64,000 nt of DNA, taken from positions 62,001 through 126,000 of the forward strand of contig JAGVKQ010000005.1 of NCBI GenBank assembly GCA_020050435.1, given 5' to 3'. Under the pieces are notes generated by a model. That model was not told the DNA's origin, made no database searches, and saw only the letters and a program-made list of their open reading frames with translations. Below are positions 35,641 to 44,882 of this stretch, one piece after another. This DNA is from Candidatus Caenarcanales bacterium (GTDB taxonomy: Bacteria > Cyanobacteriota > Vampirovibrionia > 2-02-FULL-35-15). Every line of letters starts with the position of its first letter. Position 1 is the stretch's first letter. Made by a program: the position numbers and the translations under genes.

Positions 35641-35804
35641 AGTACGTGGCATAATAAATTTATCAGTTGGAGCTAAATAAAGTGGGTAAATCCCAACTTA
35701 AAACATAAAAAAACAGCTTCAGCCAATTAATACAATCAGGTCGATTGGTAATATTTAAGGAAACAGAAACCCCATGTTAGCGCAGCATGGGGTTTCTGTC
35801 GTTT
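35641..35804 (+). ncRNA. Structured RNA B with terminator hairpin
   Basis: Potential helices: TTGG and AGCT (35667-35674) with AGCT (35715-35718) and CCAA (35723-35726), enclosing AGTGGG/CCCAACT (35681-35698); then CAATC-AGGTC-GATTG (35733-35747). A strong hairpin ends it. Shared words and their order relate it to RNA A, while helix sequences differ. Together with its terminator and the next repeat it fills most of the 333-bp gap before the 35937 gene. Confidence 0.5.
35764..35804 (+). terminator. Terminator-like hairpin of RNA B
   Basis: 13-bp perfect stem CAGAAACCCCATG with loop TTAGCGCAG. The T-run after it is short (CGTTT), so it might instead be a palindromic repeat. Confidence 0.65.
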
Positions 35805-35806
35805 AT

Positions 35807-35847
35807 GGGATTTTAGACAACCCTTAGAAGGGTGTAGCTAAAATCTC
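35807..35847 (+). repeat. Hairpin repeat with a second hairpin inside
   Basis: Outer arms GGGATTTTAG / CTAAAATCTC match the first hairpin of the composite elements. The loop starts ACAA as usual but then carries an extra ACCCTT-AGA-AGGGT hairpin. No 28-nt partner follows. Confidence 0.7.
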
Positions 35848-35936
35848 TTACGGTAAAAAGTAACAATTGAGTGATTTTAAGCTGTTCTTAATATACACAT
35901 GTTCTTATACCTATAGAACAAGGGAGAAAATAATAT

Positions 35937-36416
35937 ATGACATCAGTAGGACCAAAGCCAATTGATTTTTCAGGGATCGGTGGACCAGCTAATGATAGAA
36001 GTAATTTAACAGGTAAAATTCAGGAAAAGGAAAGACAATTAGGTGCTGCTGAAGAAACCGGCACTTCTCAACCTGAAAATGAAACAAAAGTAATTAAGGG
36101 AAAGGAATTTAAAGTTGGATCTTCTGGTGCACAAAGTAAGAGTGGACCAAGCCAAGAGGAATTAAGAGCTCAGTTAGATGAACTTAAAAATATGCTTTCT
36201 GAAACAATTAGAGGTGAGAGTAAAGGTAATGAGAAGAAGGTAGCTGGTAAAGCTGAAGCTGGTAAGTCACCAGAGAGTCAATCTGTTGCTAGCAATGATA
36301 AGCCACAAGAGGTTAAATCAGATAACTCTGTAGCAAAATCTGATAGTACCGCTAGTGCTTCACCTACATCAGGTTCACAAGAAGCACCTAAAAAACAACT
36401 AGAAAAAGCAACATAA
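35937..36416 (+). CDS. Disordered Lys/Ser/Glu-rich protein
   Basis: 159 residues, almost all polar. Residues 75-95 (SQEELRAQLDELKNMLSETI) can form a helix; the rest, including a Ser/Pro/Lys tail, is likely unstructured. AAGGGAG lies 10 nt before the ATG. No signal peptide. It follows RNA B as the 35334 gene follows RNA A. Function unknown. Confidence 0.6.
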   Translation: MTSVGPKPIDFSGIGGPANDRSNLTGKIQEKERQLGAAEETGTSQPENETKVIKGKEFKVGSSGAQSKSGPSQEELRAQLDELKNMLSETIRGESKGNEKKVAGKAEAGKSPESQSVASNDKPQEVKSDNSVAKSDSTASASPTSGSQEAPKKQLEKAT

Positions 36417-36424
36417 CAAATGTT

Positions 36425-36454
36425 CGTAGGGACGCGATTTATCGCGTCCCTACG
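36425..36454. repeat. 28-30-nt perfect palindrome before purD end
   Basis: 14-bp stem, arm CGTAGGGACGCGAT, loop TT. The inner 28 nt have GTA...TAC ends like the others. It lies between two convergent genes and may serve as a terminator for both, though there is no T-run. Confidence 0.8.
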
Positions 36455-36455
36455 A

Positions 36456-37781
36456 TTACACCATTCCTTTATCGCCTATATCTTTGCGATAGTATTTGCC
36501 TTCAATGTCTATTCTTTCGCAGAGTTTATAAGCAAGAACCTGTGCATCTAAGAGATTGTCAGCTAATCCTGTAACACCAAGGACTCTTCCACCATTGGTT
36601 ACGAGCCTTCCATCTGTGTCACGTGCAGTTCCTGCATGAAAAATAATTCCTTTTGCTCTTAAGATAGATTCTATAGTTTGTGGATTTTTCCCACTGACTA
36701 CTTCTACGGGCTCATTTAATCTGGAAAAATCGATCGGTATACCTTTTTGGTAGTTTCCTGGATAACCATGTGATGCAATTGTTACACACAGGGCAGCGCC
36801 ACCCAATCTATGTAATCCTTCTTTATATTTTCCGAGATCACCTTCTGTAACTGCCCAGCATAGTTCAAATAAATCTTCATCTAAAAGTGGTAAAACAACT
36901 TGCGTTTCAGGATCACCAAATCTTGAATTAAATTCAACTACTCTTGGAATTCCATCTTCATCTACCATTAAGCCACAATATAAAATACCTTGAAATGGAT
37001 ATCCTTCTTCTTTCATTCCAGCAATGGTAGGTTGAATTATTGTTTCCATTACATGACCTAAAAATTCAGGTGTAACAAATGGAACGGGTGCATAGGCACC
37101 CATGCCACCAGTATTTGGTCCAAGATCTCCATCGCAGAGTCTTTTATAGTCCTGTGCCGGAGCAAGTGTAATAGCATTCTCGCCATCACAAATAGCAAAA
37201 ATAGAAACCTCTTGCCCTTTCATAAATTCTTCAATTACTACTCTTTGACCTGCTTTTCCATGACGTCCATCAAAACAATCATGAATAGCAATTTGTGCCT
37301 CGTCTAGATTTTTTGCAATCGTTACGCCTTTTCCTAAAGCAAGCCCATCAGCTTTAATAACTATAGGAGTTTTTTGAGACTTAGCATAAGCCAGGGCAAA
37401 ATCTCTCTGATCAAAAGATGCATATGCAGCAGTAGGAATGTTATGTCTTAGCATAAATTCTTTTGCAAAATATTTTGACCATTCTAATTTACTGGCTTCT
37501 TGTGTAGGTCCAAATATTCTAAGTCCTTTTTTCTTAAAATGATCTACTACTCCAAGAGATAAAGGATCATCCATGCCTACAATTGTGAGGTCAATTTTCT
37601 GAGCAATTGCAGTTTCTGCTAGTCTTTCTATATCAGTAGGATTAATAGGCAAACAAATAGCTAATTCTGCAATGCCAGCATTTCCAGGTGCACAAAAAAT
37701 TTGTGTGACATGAGAGCTTTGTTGTAGCTTCCAACAAATTGCATGTTCTCTTCCACCACTTCCTATTACTAATACATTCAT
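36456..37781 (-). CDS. purD: Phosphoribosylamine-glycine ligase
   Basis: Second step of purine synthesis (GAR synthetase). 441 residues, ATP-grasp. N-terminal VLVIGSGGREHAICWKL, then the ATP-grasp lysine region PIVIKADGLALGKGVTIA, DYKRLCDGDLGPNTGGMGAYAPVP, and the metal-binding VVEFNSRFGDPETQVVLP. It is complete and stands alone. CGCTATAAT lies 7 nt before its ATG. Confidence 0.95.
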   Translation of the reverse strand: MNVLVIGSGGREHAICWKLQQSSHVTQIFCAPGNAGIAELAICLPINPTDIERLAETAIAQKIDLTIVGMDDPLSLGVVDHFKKKGLRIFGPTQEASKLEWSKYFAKEFMLRHNIPTAAYASFDQRDFALAYAKSQKTPIVIKADGLALGKGVTIAKNLDEAQIAIHDCFDGRHGKAGQRVVIEEFMKGQEVSIFAICDGENAITLAPAQDYKRLCDGDLGPNTGGMGAYAPVPFVTPEFLGHVMETIIQPTIAGMKEEGYPFQGILYCGLMVDEDGIPRVVEFNSRFGDPETQVVLPLLDEDLFELCWAVTEGDLGKYKEGLHRLGGAALCVTIASHGYPGNYQKGIPIDFSRLNEPVEVVSGKNPQTIESILRAKGIIFHAGTARDTDGRLVTNGGRVLGVTGLADNLLDAQVLAYKLCERIDIEGKYYRKDIGDKGMV

Positions 37782-37788
37782 AAGGAAA

Positions 37789-37794
37789 ATTATA
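37789..37794 (-). promoter_or_regulatory. -10 element 7 nt before purD ATG
   Basis: CGCTATAAT on the minus strand followed by 7 nt and the ATG; no ribosome site. Confidence 0.5.
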
Positions 37795-37930
37795 GCGTTA
37801 GGTCCTAAGATAAATACTAAGAACCAGTCAGATCTATATAAAATACGTGGGCTCTGTAAATTTTAAAATGTATTGATCCTATTTCTAAATTTCAAAAAAC
37901 CTATAATATAAATTAGTAAAAGGAGCACTT

Positions 37931-38698
37931 ATGGAAAATAATGAAAATAAATCAGTAGACAGAAGAGATTTTTTAAAATTTGGAGTTTTAACTGCAGCCA
38001 CAGCTCTTGGCTCAACTAATAAAGCATTTGCTACTGGCAAAGACTCATCTGGTGGTGTTCCAAATAACTTGAAACCACCAGTACAAAAATATTTAGCTAA
38101 AAAATACGATAATTTGCTTGGTGATGGTTTAAGTGGAATAAGCGATAATCAACTTAAAGCCCACTTTGGTCTTTATGAAAAGTATGTAGCTAACATTAAT
38201 GACATAGAAGCAAAATTAAAAATAATTGATCCAAATAATCCGGATACTCTTTCATATAGAGGACTACATGTAGAGCAGTCTTTTAACTTGAACGGTGTAA
38301 TTTTACATGAGTTATATTTTGGAAATCTTGGTGGAGGCTCAAAAGAGCCAAAAGGATTACTTAAAAAAATGATTGAAAGAGATTATGGAAACCCATTAAA
38401 TTTCTTAAACCATTTAAAAGGTGTTGGTAAAGTGATGCGTGGTTGGTCAATGGCAGCTCTGAACTATAGAACTGGAAGAATTGGGATTTATGGACTTGAT
38501 CAGCATAATCAGCTTGTACCTAGTCTTGTTTTTCCTATTTTAGTCCTTGATGTCTATGAGCATGCATATATGGTTGATTTTGGAACGGATAGGAAAAAAT
38601 ATCTAGAAACATTTGTAAGTAATATCAATTGGAAAGTTGTACAAGATAGATTGGAGCTTGCACTTACTATGCCTTATGGTGAACATATAACTGCGTAA
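37931..38698 (+). CDS. Tat-exported Fe/Mn superoxide dismutase
   Basis: 255 residues, longer than usual because of an N-terminal twin-arginine signal (DRRDFLKFGVLTAATALG) cut near AFA. The SOD fold follows with metal ligands His in KAHFGLYEKYV (near 78), His in ILHELYFGNL (near 124), and Asp and His in LDVYEHAYMVDF (near 205). Converts superoxide to O2 and H2O2, here outside the cytoplasm. Iron or manganese cannot be told apart. AAAGGAG precedes the ATG. It is followed after 13 nt by an exported phosphoesterase. Confidence 0.9.
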   Translation: MENNENKSVDRRDFLKFGVLTAATALGSTNKAFATGKDSSGGVPNNLKPPVQKYLAKKYDNLLGDGLSGISDNQLKAHFGLYEKYVANINDIEAKLKIIDPNNPDTLSYRGLHVEQSFNLNGVILHELYFGNLGGGSKEPKGLLKKMIERDYGNPLNFLNHLKGVGKVMRGWSMAALNYRTGRIGIYGLDQHNQLVPSLVFPILVLDVYEHAYMVDFGTDRKKYLETFVSNINWKVVQDRLELALTMPYGEHITA

Positions 38699-38711
38699 AA
38701 AAAGAGGAAAA

Positions 38712-39680
38712 ATGAAAAAAATAAAATTTATTAGCTTTTTACTTGTATTAGTTGCTTTATGCTCTTATATTTCTGTTAGAGCTAGTGAAAATAAAGTACT
38801 TTTACATTTTGTCCAGATATCAGATACTCATCTTCAAAGAGACTATGCAAAAGATGGAGAGAGGTTGCTTGGAAGTTCAGAAAAATTGCTAAATGATTCT
38901 GTCACTCAGATAAATGGAATTAAGGATTTAGATTTTACTCTCGCTACGGGAGATTTAGTAGATATTCCTGATGAAAAGCTACTTGATAAGTTTATAACTA
39001 TAACCATGTCATTAAACTCACCTCTCTATGTTTTACTCGGCAATCATGATGTAAGTGTAAATGGTGGACTTGGTAAAAAAGGATTTATAAAAAAATTCAC
39101 TGATGTAGAAGGACAAATGAGTTTTCCTGAGGGAATGAATTATTATTCATTTATCCCTAATGAAAAATTTAAAATAGTTTGTCTAGATGGGACTACCGAT
39201 AAAGTAGTTACCGCGCGCGGGCAGTTAAGTGACAAACAGTTAGAATGGTTAAAAGGTCAATTAGAAGAAAGCTTACAAGCTAATCAGTTTGTAATCATTG
39301 CACTTCATTTTCCTGCTGTAGAACCTTTTAAAAGCTCTACTCATAATATTCTTGAGCCTGATAATACTAAGTTTTTAGCTCTAGTGAACTCTTATAAAAA
39401 TGTAATTGGCGTTTTTAGTGGTCATTATCACGCTGCAAAAATTCAAAAAATCGCAAACAAAATCCATAATAGCTGCCCAGCAGCTGTTCAATACCCAAAT
39501 GCATTTAGGGAAATAATAATCACACAAGATAACCCAAAATATTTAAATGTAAAATTTGAATGGCATGACATAGATGGAATTGAACTTAGAACACTCAGTA
39601 AAAACAACTCAAAATCTCCTGCATTAACAGAAGGAAATGAAGAAGATAGAAGGCAAGTAGTTAAGTTTAAGATCTATTAA
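38712..39680 (+). CDS. Exported metallophosphoesterase
   Basis: 322 residues with a signal peptide cut near residue 24. All calcineurin-type motifs are present: QISDTHL (D-x-H), ATGDLVD (GD), LLGNHD (GNHD), ALHFP (H) and FSGHYHAA (GHxH). It is of the 3',5'-cyclic nucleotide phosphodiesterase CpdA / purple acid phosphatase-like group; the substrate is open. A GAGGAA site precedes the ATG. It likely shares an mRNA with the superoxide dismutase. Confidence 0.88.
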   Translation: MKKIKFISFLLVLVALCSYISVRASENKVLLHFVQISDTHLQRDYAKDGERLLGSSEKLLNDSVTQINGIKDLDFTLATGDLVDIPDEKLLDKFITITMSLNSPLYVLLGNHDVSVNGGLGKKGFIKKFTDVEGQMSFPEGMNYYSFIPNEKFKIVCLDGTTDKVVTARGQLSDKQLEWLKGQLEESLQANQFVIIALHFPAVEPFKSSTHNILEPDNTKFLALVNSYKNVIGVFSGHYHAAKIQKIANKIHNSCPAAVQYPNAFREIIITQDNPKYLNVKFEWHDIDGIELRTLSKNNSKSPALTEGNEEDRRQVVKFKIY

Positions 39681-39731
39681 TTTAATTTCCAGATCATAAA
39701 ATTTAAAATAAGGATTGATGCCACTTTATTT

Positions 39732-41183
39732 TTAAACATTTTTTATTGCAGCCTTCCCAATGTTTCTAAGCATATTTTTAAAAATTATTTCATGAATGAA
39801 ATAAAGACTGTACCAATAAGCTATTCCACTGAGTCCTATTGGGTCAAAGATTGCTGTTTGTCTAATTATGCAATTTTCATTTTTCTCTTCAACCTCAAAT
39901 TCAAGCCAAGCACGTCCAGGTAATTTCATTTCAGCAAAAAGAATTAATTTTTTATTTGGTTCAATGTTCTCAACCCGCCAGCAATCAACTACATCACCAA
40001 TATTTAATTTTTCGAAATTTCTTCTGCCTCGCCTCATGCCGACGCCACCGAATAATAAATCAATTAACCCTCTTATTTGCCAAATCCAGTCCCAAAAATA
40101 CCACCCAGTTTGTCCGCCAATTTGTTCTATTGGTTTGAAAGCATCTTCTTTTTTTGCTTTTATTTCTATTGTTCTTGAGTCAACAATTCTATTTCTAAAA
40201 TGTACTCCTCCGTAGTCACGCTTTATATTTCCAGAAGATAAAGCATCTGACCATTTTGTTTCAGAGAACTCTTTATCTTCATTTTTAAGTGCTTCAGAAA
40301 TAGCTTCGCTAATGCTTTTTTGTGAGATGTTATTGAATGTATTGAGGGCGGCCCTATCATTTACAACAGTGGGGAATTTGATGCTATCTACTAACTTTCT
40401 TCCTACGTTTGCATATAAAGGGGTGACAAGTCCTAGCCAAAGACTAGAAAGCCAAGGGGTAAGAAATGGCACAGGAATCATTACCCTATATAAGTTTCTT
40501 TGTTTTGCATATTCCCCCATAATTTCTCCATAGGAAACAATGTCTTTTCCACCAATTTCAAAAATTGTACTTTTTTCTATTTTTATTTCCGCTGATTGAA
40601 GCAAATAGTTTAACAGATCAGAAATTGCTATTGGTTGTGCTTTTACTGAAACCCATCTAGGGGTAATCATTACTGGAAGATGCTCTTCTAATGCACGAAT
40701 CATTTCAAATGAAAGACTTCCTGACCCTATTACTATAGATGCCCGTAGTTCTATTGTTAGAATTCCAAACTCTTTAAAGATTTTTCCAACTTCATGCCTG
40801 CTCTTTAAATGTTTTGATAGTGGATATTTATTGTCGCCAAGCCCACCTAAATAAATTATTCTTTCTACATTTGCTTCTTTACAAGCTAAAGCAAAGTTTT
40901 TTGCACCTAGCCTATCTTCTTCTTCAAAAGAGCCTTTGCTACCCATTGAATGAATCAAATAATAGGCTATGTCTACATTCTTAAGTGCTTCTTTAAGGCT
41001 TTCTAAATCTTTAACATCACCTTTAATTAGTTCTGTATTTTCACTTGTTCTAGAGCTTAAAAATTCAGGATTTCTAGCTAGGCATCTAACTTTATAGCCA
41101 GCAATCTCAAGTGGTTTAAGTAGTCTGCCTCCTATATAACCAGATGTCCCAGTAAGTAAAACAGTTTTATTTTTTTCAGTCAT
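39732..41183 (-). CDS. NAD(P)-binding protein with DUF2867 domain
   Basis: 483 residues in two parts. Residues 1-300: an atypical short-chain reductase / NmrA-like Rossmann domain (VLLTGTSGYIGGRLL, then DIAYYLIHSMGS). Residues 300-480: DUF2867 (GGQTGWYFWDWIWQIRGLID, then PGRAWLEFEV and DPIGLSGIAYWY). Proteins with this layout are common in bacteria and have no settled substrate. It starts 2 nt after the CDGSH gene, so both come from one mRNA. Confidence 0.88.
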   Translation of the reverse strand: MTEKNKTVLLTGTSGYIGGRLLKPLEIAGYKVRCLARNPEFLSSRTSENTELIKGDVKDLESLKEALKNVDIAYYLIHSMGSKGSFEEEDRLGAKNFALACKEANVERIIYLGGLGDNKYPLSKHLKSRHEVGKIFKEFGILTIELRASIVIGSGSLSFEMIRALEEHLPVMITPRWVSVKAQPIAISDLLNYLLQSAEIKIEKSTIFEIGGKDIVSYGEIMGEYAKQRNLYRVMIPVPFLTPWLSSLWLGLVTPLYANVGRKLVDSIKFPTVVNDRAALNTFNNISQKSISEAISEALKNEDKEFSETKWSDALSSGNIKRDYGGVHFRNRIVDSRTIEIKAKKEDAFKPIEQIGGQTGWYFWDWIWQIRGLIDLLFGGVGMRRGRRNFEKLNIGDVVDCWRVENIEPNKKLILFAEMKLPGRAWLEFEVEEKNENCIIRQTAIFDPIGLSGIAYWYSLYFIHEIIFKNMLRNIGKAAIKNV

Positions 41184-41185
41184 GA

Positions 41186-41422
41186 CTAAAGTTTAGAATG
41201 TGTTCCGTCACACATGTATGAGTTATTACTTTGTTTGCAATTACAAAAAGCAATTCTCTTTTTTTCTTCTAATTTAACTACTACAGGAGTAAACTGTGTC
41301 CCTGAGTGAGATCCATCGCAGAATGGTTGTTTATTAGAAAGACCGCATTTACACCAGTAATAAGTCCCGGCTTCTACTTCCATTACAGCAGGTTTTTTAT
41401 CAGCAATATTTGGTTTTTCCAT
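41186..41422 (-). CDS. CDGSH iron-sulfur protein
   Basis: 78 residues with two CDGSH-type [2Fe-2S] sites: CKCGLSNKQPFCDGSH near residue 24 and CNCKQSNNSYMCDGTH near residue 60. Each has the C-x-C-x2-(S/T)-x3-P-x-CDG-(S/T/A)-H form, the second without the Pro. The double site is that of the class II / MiNT-like bacterial proteins, which take part in redox or iron-sulfur handling. AAGGAGAA precedes the ATG. Cotranscribed with the SDR-DUF2867 gene. Confidence 0.9.
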   Translation of the reverse strand: MEKPNIADKKPAVMEVEAGTYYWCKCGLSNKQPFCDGSHSGTQFTPVVVKLEEKKRIAFCNCKQSNNSYMCDGTHSKL

Positions 41423-41557
41423 TTTTCTCCTTAATTTAATAAATACATCTGAGTACAGTATAGAAGAAAACAGCTAAATACATAGTTAAGTAAATCCAAA
41501 AATATTGACTTTAGGTCTTTAATTGGCTAATCTAGTCCTAATTTATTTAAGGTATTT

Positions 41558-44185
41558 ATGACTAATAGTAGAGTTACTTTCCCTCAGGCAATACTTAGAG
41601 AAGTTAGGTCTTTAAGCTTTAGAGATGAACTTTTTAGCAAAAGAGCTCAAGCTAAAGGATTTACCATTGATGGACCAACATCTAGAGATTTAGATGATGC
41701 TATTTATCTTGAGAGAAATGGCAATGATTTTATATTGCATGTATCTATTGCTGATGTAGATTCTATAGTAAAAATGGGTTCTGCTGTAGATACTGAAGCA
41801 AATAGACGAGCTTTTACTAGATATTATGGTTATTGGAATGATCCGATGATTCCTCATGAACTTTCTGAAGGTCTATTAAGTTTATTTGAAGGTCAAGTAA
41901 GACCAACGCTTACAGCTTCAATCCCCATTTCTCGAGATATGCAAGTAGGCAAAGCAGAAATAAAAAGAACTGTTTTAAAGAGCTTAAAAAGATTTAATTA
42001 TGCAGAAGTGGATTCAATCTTAAAAAATAGAAAAGGTGAATTATATGAACTCTTAATGGGTTGTGATACTCTTTCTCAGGCTTTACTTTCATCTAGAAGA
42101 GAAAAAGGGGCATTAGCTATTTATGACATAAATAAAGGAATTGCTACTACTGAAGAAGGAAATATTATTGATCTTGAGCAGGATGAAAGGCATATATCAA
42201 ATCTTATTATTCAAGAGTTTATGATTCTTGCTAATCAATCTGTTGCTGAATTTTGTGCTGAAAATAATATTCCAGTTCTTTATAGAAATCATGAAGCAAA
42301 ACCCTCAGCTCCTGGTAAGCCAAATGAATTACTTTTACAAGTTCAACAAGCCATGCAATTTCCTGGAAAATTTAGCTTGGAAACCGCTAGAAAAGGAGTA
42401 AATTTAAATCTTCAAAGAGCTAGATATGCAAGAACTTTAAAAGGACATTATGGTTTAAATTTGCCAGCTTATTTGCATTTTACTTCTCCTATAAGAAGGC
42501 TTCCAGATTTAATTTCTCACAGGAATATTATTGCTTTTTTAGAAAGGCGTCCATTCCCATATTCAGTTGAAAGATTAGATGAAATAGCAAGTCATGTGAA
42601 TCAAACACAAGATGAGATTAAAGATAAAAGAGATGAGCATTTTGCTAGACTTAATCAAAAACAAGTCGCAGTAGCAGTAATAGAAAATGATTTTTCTACA
42701 TTAGATGAAAGTCAATTTTCTGATGCTATAGACATTGCTTTAACATCAAATAATCTTTCTATAAACTTAGAATTAGAAATAAATGAAAGAATACAGAAAA
42801 AAATATTACCACTTACAGATTTTCTCAATATTCTTTTAATAAGCAAAAAAGATAGTGATGTTTTTGTAGAATTGAAAAAAACTGTTTTATTGGAACTTGT
42901 AAAGGATTTGCCAAATGCAGTTTATGTTTTAAGTATGGTAAAACAAAAGTTTGAAGGTTATTCATCTCCTGAATTTGTGACATCAGGGGTAGTGATAGAT
43001 CAACCATTTACTTCTATAGCAAAAATTCAAAAAGATAAAACTTCTTTTGCTTCTGATTCTTGCAAAGCTAGAAATAAAAAAAGAGCAGAACAATTAGCTT
43101 CATTAAATCTTTTAGCAAAGCTTTCTGGAGTAGAAGTTGGAGAATTAAATCTAGGTGAAGATCTTACAGTAAGTAAGTCTGATGGTAAGTCTGAATTTTC
43201 TTTTTCAGGATTAAAAATTAAGTTACCGTGGAAAAGTATTGATGCTGTTAGGAAAGATTTGCAGGATAATCCAAAAGGTAAATTATTGGAATTAATTACG
43301 ATAAACCCACCATTGTCAAAATTATCCTTTGATACAGAAAAAGTTGACGGTGGAGATCATAATCCAGTATTTTCTTCAACAGCAACCATTTTAGATAATA
43401 GTTTAAAAGCAATAGAAGGAACGTCTTCAGATAAGCTTCAGGCAGCAAATAGAAAAGATGCAGAACATTTAGCATCAGCAAATCTTTTATCTAAACTTAT
43501 AGGAGAAACAGTTACTTTTTCAGGAGCAAGCCCTTTAACAGGTGAAGAAAAGCCTGTAGAAGTCACTAGAACAAGACAGCCTCATGAAAATAATATTGTT
43601 AATCCAAAAGGACAAATACTTGAATTAGTTAAAAAGAAAAAATGGACTAATTTTCAATCTGTTTATAATAGGACGGGTGGAGAAGATCATAATCCAGAGT
43701 TTACAGCTCAAGTTTCTGTAAGGATAAATAGAGAAGAAATAAAGTCTGATGAAGTCGTGATGAAAGCAAGGGCTCTTCATGTAGAACAGTTTGCTTGTGC
43801 TGGTTTATTGACAAAGCTAATAGAGCTAAGACATTTAAGAGAAGATGAAGTTTTATTTACGGGAGAAAATGCTCTTGCTGTACAAACATCTGATCTTATA
43901 AAAAGAGTAAAAGAAAGAATTACAGAGACGAATTTTACAGGAGCACTCTTTGAGGCATGTCAGGGGTTAGGTTTAAATACTCCAAAAGTTGATGAAACCT
44001 CAGTAAAACACGAAGGAGTCTTAGTCCATAAAGTTACTGTAGAAATAACTAATAGAGAAGGGCAAGCTTTCTCAGAGGCTAAAGTTATGCCAAAAAAAGT
44101 AGCAAGAAATTTAGCTAGTAAAGAGGTTTTAATTAAAGCTTGGTCTACAATGTTTCCAGATGAAAAAAATCCATTTTTATGTTAA
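41558..44185 (+). CDS. RNB-domain exoribonuclease with dsRBD-like repeats
   Basis: 875 residues. An RNase II/R catalytic (RNB) domain fills about residues 30-380: IDGPTSRDLDDA gives the four Asp (38, 44, 46, 47) in the family spacing, and HFTSPIRRLPDL (about 307-318) gives the catalytic Arg. The usual N-terminal cold-shock domains and C-terminal S1 domain are missing. Instead there are up to four dsRBD-like units at about 445-527, 571-648, 682-757 and 782-866. Units 2 and 3 are clearest: NPKG-x-LLEL, then GG(D/E)DHNP-x-F, then a C-terminal helix with LAS-A-N-LLSKLIG. It is predicted to digest RNA 3' to 5', perhaps structured RNA. It stands alone. Confidence 0.85.
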   Translation: MTNSRVTFPQAILREVRSLSFRDELFSKRAQAKGFTIDGPTSRDLDDAIYLERNGNDFILHVSIADVDSIVKMGSAVDTEANRRAFTRYYGYWNDPMIPHELSEGLLSLFEGQVRPTLTASIPISRDMQVGKAEIKRTVLKSLKRFNYAEVDSILKNRKGELYELLMGCDTLSQALLSSRREKGALAIYDINKGIATTEEGNIIDLEQDERHISNLIIQEFMILANQSVAEFCAENNIPVLYRNHEAKPSAPGKPNELLLQVQQAMQFPGKFSLETARKGVNLNLQRARYARTLKGHYGLNLPAYLHFTSPIRRLPDLISHRNIIAFLERRPFPYSVERLDEIASHVNQTQDEIKDKRDEHFARLNQKQVAVAVIENDFSTLDESQFSDAIDIALTSNNLSINLELEINERIQKKILPLTDFLNILLISKKDSDVFVELKKTVLLELVKDLPNAVYVLSMVKQKFEGYSSPEFVTSGVVIDQPFTSIAKIQKDKTSFASDSCKARNKKRAEQLASLNLLAKLSGVEVGELNLGEDLTVSKSDGKSEFSFSGLKIKLPWKSIDAVRKDLQDNPKGKLLELITINPPLSKLSFDTEKVDGGDHNPVFSSTATILDNSLKAIEGTSSDKLQAANRKDAEHLASANLLSKLIGETVTFSGASPLTGEEKPVEVTRTRQPHENNIVNPKGQILELVKKKKWTNFQSVYNRTGGEDHNPEFTAQVSVRINREEIKSDEVVMKARALHVEQFACAGLLTKLIELRHLREDEVLFTGENALAVQTSDLIKRVKERITETNFTGALFEACQGLGLNTPKVDETSVKHEGVLVHKVTVEITNREGQAFSEAKVMPKKVARNLASKEVLIKAWSTMFPDEKNPFLC

Positions 44186-44249
44186 AAAATTAAAAAAATA
44201 TTCATATATGGAAAACCTTGTATTCATATGTTAAACTTGTATTCCATTT

Positions 44250-44882
44250 ATGAATGAACTATTTATATTTTTTGTCGGTTCCTTTGTTTCACTATTCTCC
44301 ATAGTGGATCCGCTTCTTGCTGTGCCTGTATTTGTTTCACTTACAGAAAAGTTTTCTCCTGAAAAAAGAGTAGAAATCGCTTCCCAGGCTAGTTGGTATG
44401 TTTTTTGGGTTTTAGTAGTCTTTTTTATAGCTGGTGGACTAATTTTAAGATTTTTTGGAATTTCATTAGAAGGGCTAAGAATAGCTGGTGGTCTTATGAT
44501 TATAGGATCTGCTGTAGAGATGCTGGAGAAAAAATCAAAACTTCTTCCTAAAGAACAGGAAGAATCAGAGTCTAAAGATGATATAGCATTCTCTCCTCTT
44601 GCTATGCCTATTTTAAGTGGACCAGGAGCTATTGCAGTTATGATAGGAATGACTACAGATGCTAAGTCATGGATGCACTATCCAGTGATTTTAATAGTAG
44701 TAATTTTAGTTTCAGTACTTTCTTATGTATTTCTCAGGCTGGCTCATATTATTTCATCTAGGATGGGCGAAGCCACTATGAACTCATTTAATAGAATTAT
44801 GGGATTTTTACTTCTATGTATTGGTGTTCAGTATATTGTGAATGGAGTTATGCCACTTTTAAAAACAGCATTTCATGGTTAA
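44250..44882 (+). CDS. MarC-family membrane protein
   Basis: 210 residues with six predicted helices. MarC/UPF0056 marks: FSIVDPLLAVPVFVSLT near residue 18, GISLEGLRIAGGLMIIGSA, and SPLAMPILSGPGAIAVMI near residue 115. The function of the family is not settled. The stop overlaps that of the convergent gene by 4 bp. Confidence 0.9.
   Translation: MNELFIFFVGSFVSLFSIVDPLLAVPVFVSLTEKFSPEKRVEIASQASWYVFWVLVVFFIAGGLILRFFGISLEGLRIAGGLMIIGSAVEMLEKKSKLLPKEQEESESKDDIAFSPLAMPILSGPGAIAVMIGMTTDAKSWMHYPVILIVVILVSVLSYVFLRLAHIISSRMGEATMNSFNRIMGFLLLCIGVQYIVNGVMPLLKTAFHG

Noticed and set aside
39211-39220. Palindrome CCGCGCGCGG in the phosphoesterase gene
   Set aside because: Only 10 bp, no insertion in the protein, and no match to the repeat families.
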